A stretch of 64,000 bases of DNA from Afifella aestuarii (GTDB lineage Bacteria; Pseudomonadota; Alphaproteobacteria; Rhizobiales; Afifellaceae), in assembly GCF_004023665.1 (NCBI RefSeq), contig NZ_SAUF01000002.1:868001-932000 (forward strand). The letters run 5' to 3'. The notes under the pieces were generated by a model. The model did not search any database, had not been told where the DNA came from, and saw only the letters and a program-made list of their open reading frames with translations. Shown piece after piece: positions 24,890-34,539 of the stretch (position 1 is the stretch's first letter; each line of letters starts with the position of its first letter). Both the position numbers and the translations under genes were made by a program.

Positions 24890-26997
24890 CGTCTCGGATT
24901 CGCGTCCCGGCGGCGCTTTTTCTTCTGCTCTGCATTCTGTCGGTGGGCATCGCCTTTGCCTGGGCCAAGTCGCTTTACTCGTTCCAGTTCGGCGATCAGG
25001 CGCTGTTTCACAATTTCGCGCGCTGGATCAACCACGGCGAAATCTACATTCGCGACTTCATCCATTTTCGCACGCCGGGCACTTACTATTATCTGGCGCT
25101 GGGGCAGCGGCTTTTCGGCGAGACGTTTCGTGCGACCTCGTTTGCGATCCTGCTGGAACCCTATCTGTTTCAGATCGCGGCGAGTTTCGCTTTGGCGCTG
25201 GCCGCCACGCGCGCCCTTCTCGGGCGCGCCTCCTTCGCGATCGCTGTTTTCGTCGCCGCAACCTTCCTCTTCCTGACGCCGATCTTCCAGCTGCGTACGG
25301 CCATTCCGGCACTGGCGCTTGCCGCCTATCTCATGACGATGGGTGGGGACAGGCCGCGCGCGGATCGGGCTTGGAGCCTCGCCGCCGGCGTCCTTCTCGG
25401 CCTCAGCTATTGGGTCGGCCAGGAAGTCTTCATTCTTCTCGCCTGGGTGATTTTCTGGGTCGAGCTCGCCGCGCGCAAGGAGCCCTTTGGAGAACGGGTA
25501 CGGCGCCTTGTGTGGATCGCCGGCAGCAGTTTTGTCGTCGTGGCGGGAGGCATTGGAGCGCTGGTGCTGCAGGGCATGCCGGTCGGCGAATATCTCTATT
25601 ACACGTCGATCTACGCGCTCTTCATCCAGCCCGCCGGGATGGACCTGCCGTTCCCGCCCTTCGCGATCGAGAATTTCGTCTATTACGTCTTCTTCCTCGA
25701 GATCGCGCTGATCGGAGCTCTGTTCGTTTTAAGCGGCGTCTTCGCCGAGCCCGCCGCAATCGCGTTCTCGAGCTACGCGATCCTGCGGTTGGTCTCCGCC
25801 CTCGGGCGTTCCGATTATCTCCATCTCGTCTTTTCGATCTCCGAACTCGTCGTTCTGACGCCGATCGCCATCGCCATGATCTGGGCGAGGCGGGGGGAGG
25901 TGGCTCGCGCGATCGATCGGCGCGCGCCGCGGCACCTGATCGAGGCTCTCCTCGTCGCGCTTGCGATCCTCATTCTCTTCGCTGCCGCGATCTCGACCTC
26001 CTCCCGGGTGCTGCTTCTGGCGCCGCCGCTTTTGTGTCTCGGCGCGCGGATGGAAGGTTCGCCCGCGAATGAACCGGGAGGCGCATCCTCGGGCCTGACG
26101 AACCTCGTCGCCGGGGTGCTCGGATTGGGCGCGATGGTTGCGGTCTTCTATCCGAATTCGACGGCGGCGTTTCGCTTCGGTACCGACGCGCTCTTTTACT
26201 CCGTGCCGTCGCGTCCCCTCATCGGCGGCGTTCAATTTGGTCCGGACCAGGACCAGGAGCTGAAGGGGGTCGAGGCCTTCTTCGAGGAGCATCGCCCTCA
26301 GCGCATTTTCAGCTACCCGATCCGGCCGATCTATTATGCCTTCGCGCCCGAGCACGCGACGCGGCTCACCTATCTCGAGCCGCAGACGACGGAGGCGGAA
26401 GTCGCCGGCCTGATCAGCGATCTCGAGATCGCGCCCGCCGATGTGATCGTGCAGGATGTCGGCCAGATGCTGCGGGCGAGGCCCGTGCTTTATCCGCTCG
26501 CCGACTATATCGCCTCCAATTACCGCACCGCGCATGTCAACCGAGAGGGCAGGCTTCTGGAGCTGCGGCTGCCGCGCGATGAGATGCGCCCAACGATGCG
26601 TCTGATGGACCGCTATCGTCAGCTCGCCGGAGAGAACGGTGGCCGGGTCGGATTTCGGGCGATCGATGGCGCCGGGAACCGTGCCGGGGCCGGCGGTGGT
26701 GACAATGAAGCGAGATTGGTTCTGGAGGCCAAGGGTCGGATTTCTCATCGCCTGGCGGTCGCCGACGACTGGGTCTTCACGACCGCGCTCCTGGAATGTG
26801 CAGACTGCGCCCGTCAGGCGGACGTGGAACTCATGCGCGGCGAGAAGGTGACGCGCATGCGCCTGAGCGCGGGCGCGGCGGCCGACACGATCCCCATGCC
26901 CGCGGGAACGGGGCCGGTGACGGTGATCTTTCAGCCGAACGTCGACGGCAAAAGAGCCGCCTGGATCGATCCTCGCTTCGAAGGGCCGGTGAAGTGA
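24886..26997 (+). CDS. Polytopic membrane protein, probable GT-C type glycosyltransferase
   Basis: 703 residues from GTG 24886. About ten to twelve membrane helices span residues 8-400. An early periplasmic loop has DQALFHNFARWINHGEIY and RDFIHFRTPGTYYY, like the first acidic loop of GT-C enzymes. A soluble C-terminal part (about 430-700) carries a beta-rich tail. Between a GtrB-like and a GtrA-like gene it is probably the transferase that uses the lipid-linked sugar. I recognise no named family, so acceptor and sugar are unknown. Confidence 0.6.
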   Translation: MTSRIRVPAALFLLLCILSVGIAFAWAKSLYSFQFGDQALFHNFARWINHGEIYIRDFIHFRTPGTYYYLALGQRLFGETFRATSFAILLEPYLFQIAASFALALAATRALLGRASFAIAVFVAATFLFLTPIFQLRTAIPALALAAYLMTMGGDRPRADRAWSLAAGVLLGLSYWVGQEVFILLAWVIFWVELAARKEPFGERVRRLVWIAGSSFVVVAGGIGALVLQGMPVGEYLYYTSIYALFIQPAGMDLPFPPFAIENFVYYVFFLEIALIGALFVLSGVFAEPAAIAFSSYAILRLVSALGRSDYLHLVFSISELVVLTPIAIAMIWARRGEVARAIDRRAPRHLIEALLVALAILILFAAAISTSSRVLLLAPPLLCLGARMEGSPANEPGGASSGLTNLVAGVLGLGAMVAVFYPNSTAAFRFGTDALFYSVPSRPLIGGVQFGPDQDQELKGVEAFFEEHRPQRIFSYPIRPIYYAFAPEHATRLTYLEPQTTEAEVAGLISDLEIAPADVIVQDVGQMLRARPVLYPLADYIASNYRTAHVNREGRLLELRLPRDEMRPTMRLMDRYRQLAGENGGRVGFRAIDGAGNRAGAGGGDNEARLVLEAKGRISHRLAVADDWVFTTALLECADCARQADVELMRGEKVTRMRLSAGAAADTIPMPAGTGPVTVIFQPNVDGKRAAWIDPRFEGPVK

Positions 26998-27013
26998 CGG
27001 CGGGGAGGGGCGC

Positions 27014-27451
27014 GTGAAGCGGCTGCAACCGCGCCTCGATGCGCTCGTCGCGCGTCTGCCCCTGACGGCCGTGCAGTATCTGAAGTTCGGCATCGTAGGC
27101 GGCCTGGCAACGGCCTTTCACAGCGTCCTCTTCGTCCTCTTCATCGAGGTGTTCGGTGCCGAGCCGATGCTCGCCAATACGCTCGCCTTCGCCTGTGCCG
27201 TGGTCGTCTCATACCTCGGCAATTACCGCTGGACCTTCGGCGCGACCCGACGGAGCTGGGCGAGTTTTCTGAAATTCGCCGTCGTCAGCCTGATCGGCTT
27301 TGCGCTCAACAGTCTGGCGATCTTCATCATCGTCGAGGCGATGGCGCTGTCCTATCTCTGGGTTCTGCCGTTCATGGTCGGGATCGTGCCGATCGTGGTC
27401 TTTGCGCTCAACCGCGGCTGGACTTTTGGTGAGGCGCGGCGCGTCGGCTGA
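27014..27451 (+). CDS. GtrA-family flippase-like protein
   Basis: 145 residues from GTG 27014, with GGGGAGGGG upstream. Four membrane helices; YLKFGIVGGLATAFHSVLF and YLGNYRWTFGA are GtrA family hallmarks, repeated in part near the end (ALNRGWTFGE). Such proteins are thought to flip undecaprenyl-linked sugars. With the two preceding genes it forms a three-gene Gtr-like glycosylation unit. Confidence 0.92.
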   Translation: MKRLQPRLDALVARLPLTAVQYLKFGIVGGLATAFHSVLFVLFIEVFGAEPMLANTLAFACAVVVSYLGNYRWTFGATRRSWASFLKFAVVSLIGFALNSLAIFIIVEAMALSYLWVLPFMVGIVPIVVFALNRGWTFGEARRVG

Positions 27452-27628
27452 AGGGCAACGCGGCCCGGATAATGCGGGCGCGCAGGCTGCGGCGGCAGAT
27501 GCGATCCCGGCGGATCTTCTCCGGATTACGAAGTTTTAATTCCAAGGTCACTGCGCGGTAAGCCGGGCTCACCTATCTGTGAGCGTGCAGCAGGACCTCA
27601 TTGCCCCTGTCCCCTGCTGCGGCCTCCA

Positions 27629-27660
27629 GTCCGCTCCGCGCGCCCCCCCGCGGAGCGGAC
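27629..27660 (+). promoter_or_regulatory. 12-bp perfect hairpin in the degP leader
   Basis: GTCCGCTCCGCG (27629-27640) and CGCGGAGCGGAC (27649-27660) pair perfectly around an 8-base C-rich loop. The stem ends 30 bases before the degP ATG and 16 before its GGAG site. A smaller hairpin, GCTCAC/GTGAGC (27568-27573/27580-27585), lies upstream. No T run follows, so a leader or regulatory structure is more likely than a terminator. Confidence 0.6.
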
Positions 27661-27690
27661 ACCGAGTTAACGCCCTGGAGAACGAGCAAT

Positions 27691-29226
27691 ATGACGAACA
27701 ACAAGAACCGCGTTTCGACACTTGGAAAGTTCCGGAATGCGCTTCTCGCCAGCGCTGTGACGCTTGGCGTAGCGGGTGTGGCTGCCTCCGGCGCCATCCT
27801 GTCCGACACGCAGCCGGTCCGCGCCGAGCAGGTGCAGGTTCAAAACCAAGGTCCGGCCGATTTCACCGGTCTCGTGGAGAAGGTGAAGCCCGCCGTCGTG
27901 AGCGTGCGTGTGAAATCCGAAGTCAATCCCGTGACGTTCCAAGGCGATGGTCGCCACTTTTCTATGCCGGATCTGCCCGACGACAATCCCTTGAACGAAT
28001 TCTTCAAGCGCTTCGGCCCGCGCGGCTTCGACTTTGACGACAACGACCGCGGACGCAGCCCCCACCATCGCAATCATCCGCGCTTTGGCATGAGCCAGGG
28101 TTCCGGCTTCTTCATTTCGCAGGACGGCTACATCGTCACCAACGACCATGTCGTCGAGGACGGCTCCGAAGTGACCGTCGTCATGGAAGACGGCAAGGAG
28201 CTGCCGGCCAAGGTCGTGGGCGTCGATGAGCGCACCGACCTCGCCCTCCTCAAGGTCGACGGCGACAATTACACCTATGTGAACCTTTCCAAGGACGCGC
28301 CGAAGATCGGCCAGTGGGTCGTGGCGGTCGGCAACCCGTTCGGGCTTGGCGGCACCGTGACGGCGGGCATCGTGTCCGCAGACGGACGTGACATCGGCGC
28401 CGGCCCCTATGACGATTTCATCCAGATCGACGCGCCGGTGAACCGCGGCAATTCCGGTGGCCCGACCTTCAACATGAAGGGTGAGGTCGTCGGCGTGAAC
28501 ACGGCCATCTTCTCGCCCTCCGGCGGCAATGTCGGCATCGCCTTCGCCATTCCGGCGAATGTCGTGACCGACGTCGTCTCCGAGCTGCGCAAGGACGGCG
28601 CGGTGACCCGCGGCTGGCTCGGCGTGCAGATTCAGCCGGTGACGGAAGATATCGCCGAAGGCCTCGGCATCTCCTCCACCGAGGGCGCGCTCGTGGCCGA
28701 CCCGCAGGATGGCGGCCCGGCCAAGCAGGCGGGTATCCAGGCCGGTGACATCATCACGCAAGTCGACGGCAACAAGGTCGACGGCCCGCGTGAACTCGCC
28801 CGCATGATCGCCGCCTACGATCCGGACACCAAGGTCGAGTTGACGGTTCTGCGCGACGGTCGCGAGCGGACGATCGATGTCGAGCTCGGCAAGCTCGGCA
28901 AGCAGACGGCGTCTGCCGACAGCCACGACAGCGGCGACCAGGCCGCGCCGACGAGCCTTGAGGGCCTCGGTCTTGCGGTCGAGCCCAACCAGGACGGCGA
29001 CGGCGTCATGGTCATCGGCGTCGACAGCGGTTCGGCGGCCGATCAGAAGGGCTTCGAGGAAGGCGATGTGATCGTGCGCGCCGGCGGCAAGGCCGTGCGC
29101 GACGGCTCCGATCTCGAAAACCAGATTGCTGCGGTGAAAGAGCAGGGCCGCAAGGCGGTGCTCATGCAGGTCGAGCGCAACGGCAATTCGCGCTTCGTGG
29201 CTCTGCCGACCGACGACCAGGGCTGA
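27691..29226 (+). CDS. degP: Periplasmic serine protease DegP/HtrA
   Basis: 511 residues from ATG 27691, with GGAG upstream; the open frame extends 5' through the leader hairpin but is not coding. An N-terminal export signal is followed by the trypsin-like domain with His in TNDHVV (near 152), Asp in ERTDLALL (near 182) and Ser in NRGNSGGPT (near 255), then two PDZ domains (about 300-400 and 415-505). It degrades or refolds damaged envelope proteins. An Asp/His-rich insert precedes the active site (DDNDRGRSPHHRNHP). Confidence 0.96.
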   Translation: MTNNKNRVSTLGKFRNALLASAVTLGVAGVAASGAILSDTQPVRAEQVQVQNQGPADFTGLVEKVKPAVVSVRVKSEVNPVTFQGDGRHFSMPDLPDDNPLNEFFKRFGPRGFDFDDNDRGRSPHHRNHPRFGMSQGSGFFISQDGYIVTNDHVVEDGSEVTVVMEDGKELPAKVVGVDERTDLALLKVDGDNYTYVNLSKDAPKIGQWVVAVGNPFGLGGTVTAGIVSADGRDIGAGPYDDFIQIDAPVNRGNSGGPTFNMKGEVVGVNTAIFSPSGGNVGIAFAIPANVVTDVVSELRKDGAVTRGWLGVQIQPVTEDIAEGLGISSTEGALVADPQDGGPAKQAGIQAGDIITQVDGNKVDGPRELARMIAAYDPDTKVELTVLRDGRERTIDVELGKLGKQTASADSHDSGDQAAPTSLEGLGLAVEPNQDGDGVMVIGVDSGSAADQKGFEEGDVIVRAGGKAVRDGSDLENQIAAVKEQGRKAVLMQVERNGNSRFVALPTDDQG

Positions 29227-29314
29227 CGATAAGAAGCGGGGCCTCCTCTCCGGCCCCTACTTCAGAAACGGCCTTTCGGCGGTTAAAGTCGCCCCCACCG
29301 CCGGCCGTCCGGAG

Positions 29315-29342
29315 CGGCGGATCGCAGCGCGATCCGCCGTTT
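29315..29342 (+). terminator. Terminator-like hairpin between degP and the response regulator
   Basis: CGGCGGATCGC (29315-29325) pairs perfectly with GCGATCCGCCG (29329-29339) around a 3-base loop, followed by TTT. A weaker GGGGCC/GGCCCC hairpin lies just after degP. These separate degP from the downstream two-component genes or attenuate read-through. Confidence 0.6.
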
Positions 29343-29386
29343 CGCGTCTCAGCCCCACCAAGGAGACGGAAAGGAAGCTCCCTCTC

Positions 29387-30064
29387 ATGCGTATTCTCGT
29401 CATCGAAGACGATCAGGAAACGGCCGCCTATCTCGTCAAGGCGCTGAACGAGGCCGGCCATGTCGCCGACCATGCAAGCGACGGCGACGAAGGCTATGCC
29501 ATGGCCTCGCACGAGAATTACGACGTGCTCGTGGTCGACCGGATGCTGCCGAAACGCGACGGGCTCTCCGTGATTTCGGAACTGCGGGAGGAGGAAAACC
29601 GCACGCCCGTGCTGATCCTCTCGGCGCTCGGCCAGGTCGACGATCGGGTGAAGGGGCTGCGCTCCGGCGGCGACGATTATCTGGCCAAGCCCTACGCCTT
29701 TTCAGAGCTTCTGGCGCGTATCGAGGTGCTGGCGCGGCGCAATACGCCGAACGAGGCGGAAACCCGCTACCGGGTCGCCGATCTCGAGCTCGACCGTCTG
29801 GCACGCACCGTGACGCGCGGCGGCGAGACGATCCTGCTGCAGCCGCGCGAATTCCGGCTTCTGGAATATCTGATGAAGAACGCCGGTACGGTCGTGACCC
29901 GCACCATGCTCTTGGAGAATGTCTGGGATTATCACTTCGATCCTCAGACCAACGTGATCGACGTGCACATGTCGCGCCTGCGCGGCAAGATCGACAAGAA
30001 CTTCGAAAAGCAGCTCCTGCATACGGTGCGCGGCGCCGGCTACGTCATCCGCGACGATGGCTAA
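29387..30064 (+). CDS. OmpR-family response regulator
   Basis: 225 residues. Receiver with EDD at 7-9, phospho-acceptor Asp51 and the Lys of DDYLAKPYAF; winged-helix output domain ending NVIDVHMSRLRGKID and HTVRGAGYVI, the CusR/QseB-like type. It overlaps the kinase gene by 8 bases. Its place after degP suggests an envelope-related role, but the stimulus is unknown. Confidence 0.92.
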   Translation: MRILVIEDDQETAAYLVKALNEAGHVADHASDGDEGYAMASHENYDVLVVDRMLPKRDGLSVISELREEENRTPVLILSALGQVDDRVKGLRSGGDDYLAKPYAFSELLARIEVLARRNTPNEAETRYRVADLELDRLARTVTRGGETILLQPREFRLLEYLMKNAGTVVTRTMLLENVWDYHFDPQTNVIDVHMSRLRGKIDKNFEKQLLHTVRGAGYVIRDDG

Positions 30065-31547
30065 ACGGTCTCCCGCGGGCAAGGCCGGCGGCCGGCTGCG
30101 CCTACTGCGCACCACGGCCTTCAAGCTCGCCGCCGTCTATCTCGCCGTCTTCACGATCTTCGCCGCCTTCCTCATCTTCTACATCGCCAAGAACACGACG
30201 CAGCTGTTGACGACGCAGCTCGCCGAGGCGGTGGATCAGGAAACGCGCGAGCTCGCCCGCCAGTACGAGGTGGGGGGCTTGAGCCGCGTCGCCCGCATCA
30301 TCGACCGGCACAGCCGCCAGCCGGGCGCGAGCCTCTATCTCGTCACCGATCCGGACGGAGACATCATCGTCGGCAACGTGGCCGCGGTGCCCCCGGAAGT
30401 GCTGACGCGCCCGGATTCCGATCTCCATCCGATCCCCTATCGCCGGCTGGAGGAGGACACGAGCGCCGACCATGTGGCGCTGGTGCGCGTCTTTGCGCTG
30501 CCCGGCGGTTTCCGGCTTCTCGTCGGCCGCGACATCGGTGAACGGCAGCGTTTCGTGGCGATCATCCGCCAGGCGCTGATCCTGACCGTCGGGTTGATGG
30601 TGGTGCTCGGGCTCGCGAGCTGGCTGTTCGTGTCGCGACGCGTCCTGAAACGCATCGATTCCATCTCCGCAACGAGCCGGCAGATCATGACCGGCGATCT
30701 GTCGGGGCGTCTGGAAGTGACGGGGACGGGCGATGAGTTCGACCGCCTGGCGCTCAGCCTCAACACCATGCTGGCGCGCATCGAAGCCTTGATGGTCGGG
30801 CTGAAACAGGTCTCCGACAACATCGCCCATGACCTCAAGACGCCGCTGACGCGCATGCGCAACCGCGTCGAGACGGCGCTGGCGCATCCCGATGACGGCG
30901 GTCGCGAGGCGCTGGTGACGACGCTCGAAGACGCCGACCAGCTGATCAGAACCTTCGATGCTTTGCTGATGATTGCGCGCACCGAGGCGGGCTCGTCGGG
31001 GCTTGCCTTCGGCGAGATCGACGGCAGTGCCGTCGTCGCCGACGTGGTGGAGCTTTACGAGCCTCTCGCCGAAGATGCGGGCGTTTCTCTGAGTGCGGAC
31101 CTGCCGGAGGAGCCGGTGATGCTCTACGGCAACCGCGAGCTTCTGAGCCAGGCGCTCGCGAACCTCGTCGACAATGCCATCAAGCATGCCGGCGAGGTGG
31201 TGGAAGATGCGCATGTGACGATCGGCCTGACGCGCGGGAAGGAGGGTGTGGAGCTTTCCGTCGCCGACAACGGGCCGGGCATTCCGGAGGCTGACCGCCC
31301 GCGCGTCATCGAGCGCTTCGTGCGTCTCGACGAAAGCCGCACGCGCCCGGGCTTCGGCCTCGGCCTCGCCCTCGTTGCGGCCGTGACGAAACTGCATCAT
31401 GGCGAGCTGAGGTTGGAAGATGCCGCGCCAGGCCTTAGAGCTGTCCTGGCCCTGCCCAACGAAAGAGCGCTCACCGATGACGCAAAAAGCTCTGAGGCAA
31501 AGGATCAAGCCGCTGCCGCCGTCTCCGGAGGCGGAAAAGGCGCTTGA
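30057..31547 (+). CDS. Sensor histidine kinase, EnvZ/CusS-like
   Basis: 496 residues. Membrane helices near 20-42 and 175-197 enclose a periplasmic domain; HAMP follows. The H-box is SDNIAHDLKTPLTRMRNR (His258). N (NLVDNAIKHA), G1 (DNGPGI) and G2 (GFGLGLAL) boxes complete the kinase. Partner of the preceding regulator. Its 3' end overlaps glnE by 71 bases in another frame; the last 25 residues are low-complexity and may be dispensable. Confidence 0.92.
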   Translation: MAKRSPAGKAGGRLRLLRTTAFKLAAVYLAVFTIFAAFLIFYIAKNTTQLLTTQLAEAVDQETRELARQYEVGGLSRVARIIDRHSRQPGASLYLVTDPDGDIIVGNVAAVPPEVLTRPDSDLHPIPYRRLEEDTSADHVALVRVFALPGGFRLLVGRDIGERQRFVAIIRQALILTVGLMVVLGLASWLFVSRRVLKRIDSISATSRQIMTGDLSGRLEVTGTGDEFDRLALSLNTMLARIEALMVGLKQVSDNIAHDLKTPLTRMRNRVETALAHPDDGGREALVTTLEDADQLIRTFDALLMIARTEAGSSGLAFGEIDGSAVVADVVELYEPLAEDAGVSLSADLPEEPVMLYGNRELLSQALANLVDNAIKHAGEVVEDAHVTIGLTRGKEGVELSVADNGPGIPEADRPRVIERFVRLDESRTRPGFGLGLALVAAVTKLHHGELRLEDAAPGLRAVLALPNERALTDDAKSSEAKDQAAAAVSGGGKGA

Positions 31548-34482
31548 GCGCCTCGCCCATGCCGCCGGACGCCAGGAGAAGGAGGCAGCGCTTCAGGCGC
31601 TCCTCGCCGATGACGCGCTGAAAGCCTTCCTGGGGACGAGCCTCGGCGATTGTCCCTATCTCCTCGATCTGGCGACAAAGGATATCGACCGGCTCGCCGA
31701 GATCATCGGGGCGGCGCCGGAGGTTTTGCTTCAGGAGACGACGGCCGCTCTCGCGGATCTGGAGCCGGCGGATGAGAAGGCGCTGATGGCGGCGCTGCGG
31801 CAGGCGAAGCAGAAGGTCGCGCTGACGCTGGGCCTTGCCGATCTCGGCGGTGCGCTGGAGCTTGAAGGTGTCGTCGGCGCTTTGTCCGATTTCGCCGATC
31901 AGGCGATCGACACCGCGCTCGCCTTTCTCCTGCGCGAGGCCGAAAGGCAGGGCAAATGGCAGGGGGGCGGGCCGCGCGATTGTGGCCTCGTCGTGCTCGC
32001 CATGGGCAAACAGGGCGCGCACGAGCTCAATTATTCCTCCGACATCGATCTGATCGTGCTCTTCGATCCGCAGACGCCGGGGCCGGCGGAGGGTGTCGAA
32101 CGCTCCGTCTTCTGGGTCAGGATCGTGCGCCGGCTCGTCTCGCTCCTGCAGGAGCGGACCGCCGACGGCTATGTCTTCCGCGTCGATTTGAGACTTCGTC
32201 CCGATCCGGGGGCGACGCCCGTCGCGCTGTCGATCCCGGGCGCGCTCTCCTATTACGAGAGCATGGGCCAGAACTGGGAGCGGGCCGCGCTCATCAAGGC
32301 GCGGCCGGCCGCCGGCGACAGGAAGGTGGGCGAGGACTTTCTGCGCGAGCTCGGCCCCTATATCTGGCGCAAGCATCTCGACTTCGCCGCGATCGCCGAC
32401 ATCCATTCGATCAAGCGGCAGGTGCATATCCATCGCGGCCACGCCAAGGTGCGGGTCGCCGGCCACGATCTGAAGCGCGGGCGGGGCGGCATTCGCGATA
32501 TCGAGCTTTTCGCCCAGACGCAGCAATTGATCGCCGGCGGCCGCGACGCCGATCTGCGCGGCCTGCGCACACGCGATGTGCTCGCAAAACTCGCCGAAAA
32601 GGGCTGGATCACCGGCGCGGAAGCCGCCGAGCTCGACCGCGCCTATGTGTTTTTGCGCGGCGTCGAGCATCGGCTGCAGATGGTGCGCGACGAGCAGACG
32701 CAGACCCTGCCGCAAGACGGGGAGGGGCTTCAGCGCATCGCCAGGCTCTGCGGCTTTGCCGAGCTTGAGGATTTCGAGACGGAGCTTCTGAAACATCTCA
32801 ACGCCGTCGCCGCGCGCTATCAGGAGCTGTTCGAGGAGGCGGCGCCGCTGTCGACAGAACTCGGCAATCTCGTCTTCACGGGCGGCGACGACGATCCAGG
32901 CACGCTTGAAACCTTGTCTCACCTCGGCTTCCGGCAGCCGGCGAACGTGACGGAGACCGTGCGCGCCTGGCATTTCGGCCGCTATCAGGCGACGCGGTCG
33001 ACAACCGCACGCGAAAGGCTGACGGAGTTCACGCCGGCCCTTCTCGCCGCCCTTGCCGAGACGCCGGATCCGGATGCGGCCTTCCGCGCCTTCGATGCCG
33101 TGGTGCGCAAATTGCCGGCGGGCGTGCCGCTGTTTTCGCTGCTGGCCGCCAATCCGGGCCTGCTCGAGCTTCTGGCGCTGGTGCTCGGCGCCTCGCCGAT
33201 GCTGGCGGAAACGCTCGCCAAGCGGCCGCATGTCATCGACATTTTGACCGACCCGGAATTGCTGGCCGAGCCGATCGGACGCAAGGCGCTCGACGGGCAG
33301 CTTCGCACGAGCCTGGCCGATGCGCGCAGCTACGAGGATCGGCTCGACCGGGCGCGGATCTTTGCGCGCGAGATGCGCTTTCTGATCGGCGTGAAAGTGC
33401 TCGCGGGCGCGATGGATGCGCCGGAAGCCGGCAGCGCCTTTGCCGATCTCGCCGAGACGGTGATCACGGAGCTGTTCGTGGCGACGCGGCGGGAATTCGC
33501 CCGCCGCCATGGCGAGGTGCCGGGAGGCGATGTGGCGCTTCTCGCCATGGGTCGGCTCGGCAGCCGCGAGATGACGGCGACCTCCGATCTCGACCTCATC
33601 GTCGTCTACGATTTCGCCGCCGACGCGAAGGAATCCGACGGCGAGAAGCCGCTCGCGCCGAGCCAGTATTACACGCGGCTGACGCAGCGCTTCGTGACGG
33701 CGCTCTCCGCGCAGACGGCGGAAGGCGCGGCCTATGAAGTGGATCTGCGGCTGCGCCCCTCGGGACGTGCCGGGCCGCTGGCGACGCCGTTTTCGGGCTT
33801 TGAACGCTATCAGAGGGAAGAGGCCTGGACCTGGGAGCATATGGCGCTGTGCCGGGCGCGCTGCATTTTTGCCGAAGGCGACCTTGGAACGCGTGTCGAG
33901 ACGGTGATTTCCGAGGTGCTCGCGACCCGGCGCGAGGACGAAAAGCTCAGGGACGCCATCGCCTCCATGTATGACCGCGTGCAGGCGGCCAAAGGCGGCA
34001 CGTCGCGCTGGCAGCTGAAGACGGTGCCCGGCGGGCTGACGGCGCTCGAATTCCTGGCGCAGTATCTGATCCTGGCCGGACGGGCGGCCCCGCAGCCGGC
34101 GCCGCCTCACCGCATCTTCGAAAGCCTGCACGATGCAGGGGACGAAGAGCGGGGCAATGCGGGGGAAGACGGGACGTGGAAGGTGCTGGCCAAAGCCTCG
34201 CGCCTGCAGGCGGCTTTGCTGCAGGGGCTCCGGCTTATCGGCGAAGATGCGGCACGCGATCCGGATGCGACGGCGGAGGGCACGAAGCGTCTGCTCTTGC
34301 GGCTCGCCACGCAGGCGGAGATCGTCGCCGAAGCTGGCGATCTGCCGCCGAGCCAGGTGATGAGCGATTTCGACGGGCTGATTGCGCGCCTCGATCAGGC
34401 GCAGGCCGAGGTGCACAAGATCTTCGACGCGATTTTGCGCCGGGAGGGCTCTCAGGCGGCTGACGAGGGCGACGGCGCCTGA
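31477..34482 (+). CDS. glnE: Bifunctional glutamine synthetase adenylyltransferase/deadenylylase
   Basis: 1001 residues from ATG 31477. Two nucleotidyltransferase domains are evident: GKQGAHELNYSSDIDLIVLF near residue 180 (deadenylylase) and GRLGSREMTATSDLDLIVVY near 690 (adenylylase), separated by the regulatory helical region. It tunes glutamine synthetase to nitrogen status with PII input. The chosen ATG lies inside the kinase gene; no better downstream start keeps full family length. Confidence 0.95.
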   Translation: MTQKALRQRIKPLPPSPEAEKALERLAHAAGRQEKEAALQALLADDALKAFLGTSLGDCPYLLDLATKDIDRLAEIIGAAPEVLLQETTAALADLEPADEKALMAALRQAKQKVALTLGLADLGGALELEGVVGALSDFADQAIDTALAFLLREAERQGKWQGGGPRDCGLVVLAMGKQGAHELNYSSDIDLIVLFDPQTPGPAEGVERSVFWVRIVRRLVSLLQERTADGYVFRVDLRLRPDPGATPVALSIPGALSYYESMGQNWERAALIKARPAAGDRKVGEDFLRELGPYIWRKHLDFAAIADIHSIKRQVHIHRGHAKVRVAGHDLKRGRGGIRDIELFAQTQQLIAGGRDADLRGLRTRDVLAKLAEKGWITGAEAAELDRAYVFLRGVEHRLQMVRDEQTQTLPQDGEGLQRIARLCGFAELEDFETELLKHLNAVAARYQELFEEAAPLSTELGNLVFTGGDDDPGTLETLSHLGFRQPANVTETVRAWHFGRYQATRSTTARERLTEFTPALLAALAETPDPDAAFRAFDAVVRKLPAGVPLFSLLAANPGLLELLALVLGASPMLAETLAKRPHVIDILTDPELLAEPIGRKALDGQLRTSLADARSYEDRLDRARIFAREMRFLIGVKVLAGAMDAPEAGSAFADLAETVITELFVATRREFARRHGEVPGGDVALLAMGRLGSREMTATSDLDLIVVYDFAADAKESDGEKPLAPSQYYTRLTQRFVTALSAQTAEGAAYEVDLRLRPSGRAGPLATPFSGFERYQREEAWTWEHMALCRARCIFAEGDLGTRVETVISEVLATRREDEKLRDAIASMYDRVQAAKGGTSRWQLKTVPGGLTALEFLAQYLILAGRAAPQPAPPHRIFESLHDAGDEERGNAGEDGTWKVLAKASRLQAALLQGLRLIGEDAARDPDATAEGTKRLLLRLATQAEIVAEAGDLPPSQVMSDFDGLIARLDQAQAEVHKIFDAILRREGSQAADEGDGA

Positions 34483-34499
34483 AAGCGAGACCTGACCTG

Positions 34500-34532
34500 A
34501 AAAAGAAGGCGGCGCCGGGGGTGAGCGCCGCC
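34500..34532 (-). terminator. Intrinsic terminator of petA
   Basis: GGCGGCGC (34508-34515) and GCGCCGCC (34525-34532) form an 8-bp stem. On the minus strand it is followed by TTCTTTTTC (complement of 34499-34507). It ends petA transcription just 8 bases after the stop codon and also faces the convergent glnE. Confidence 0.78.
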
Positions 34533-34539
34533 CAAGCCG

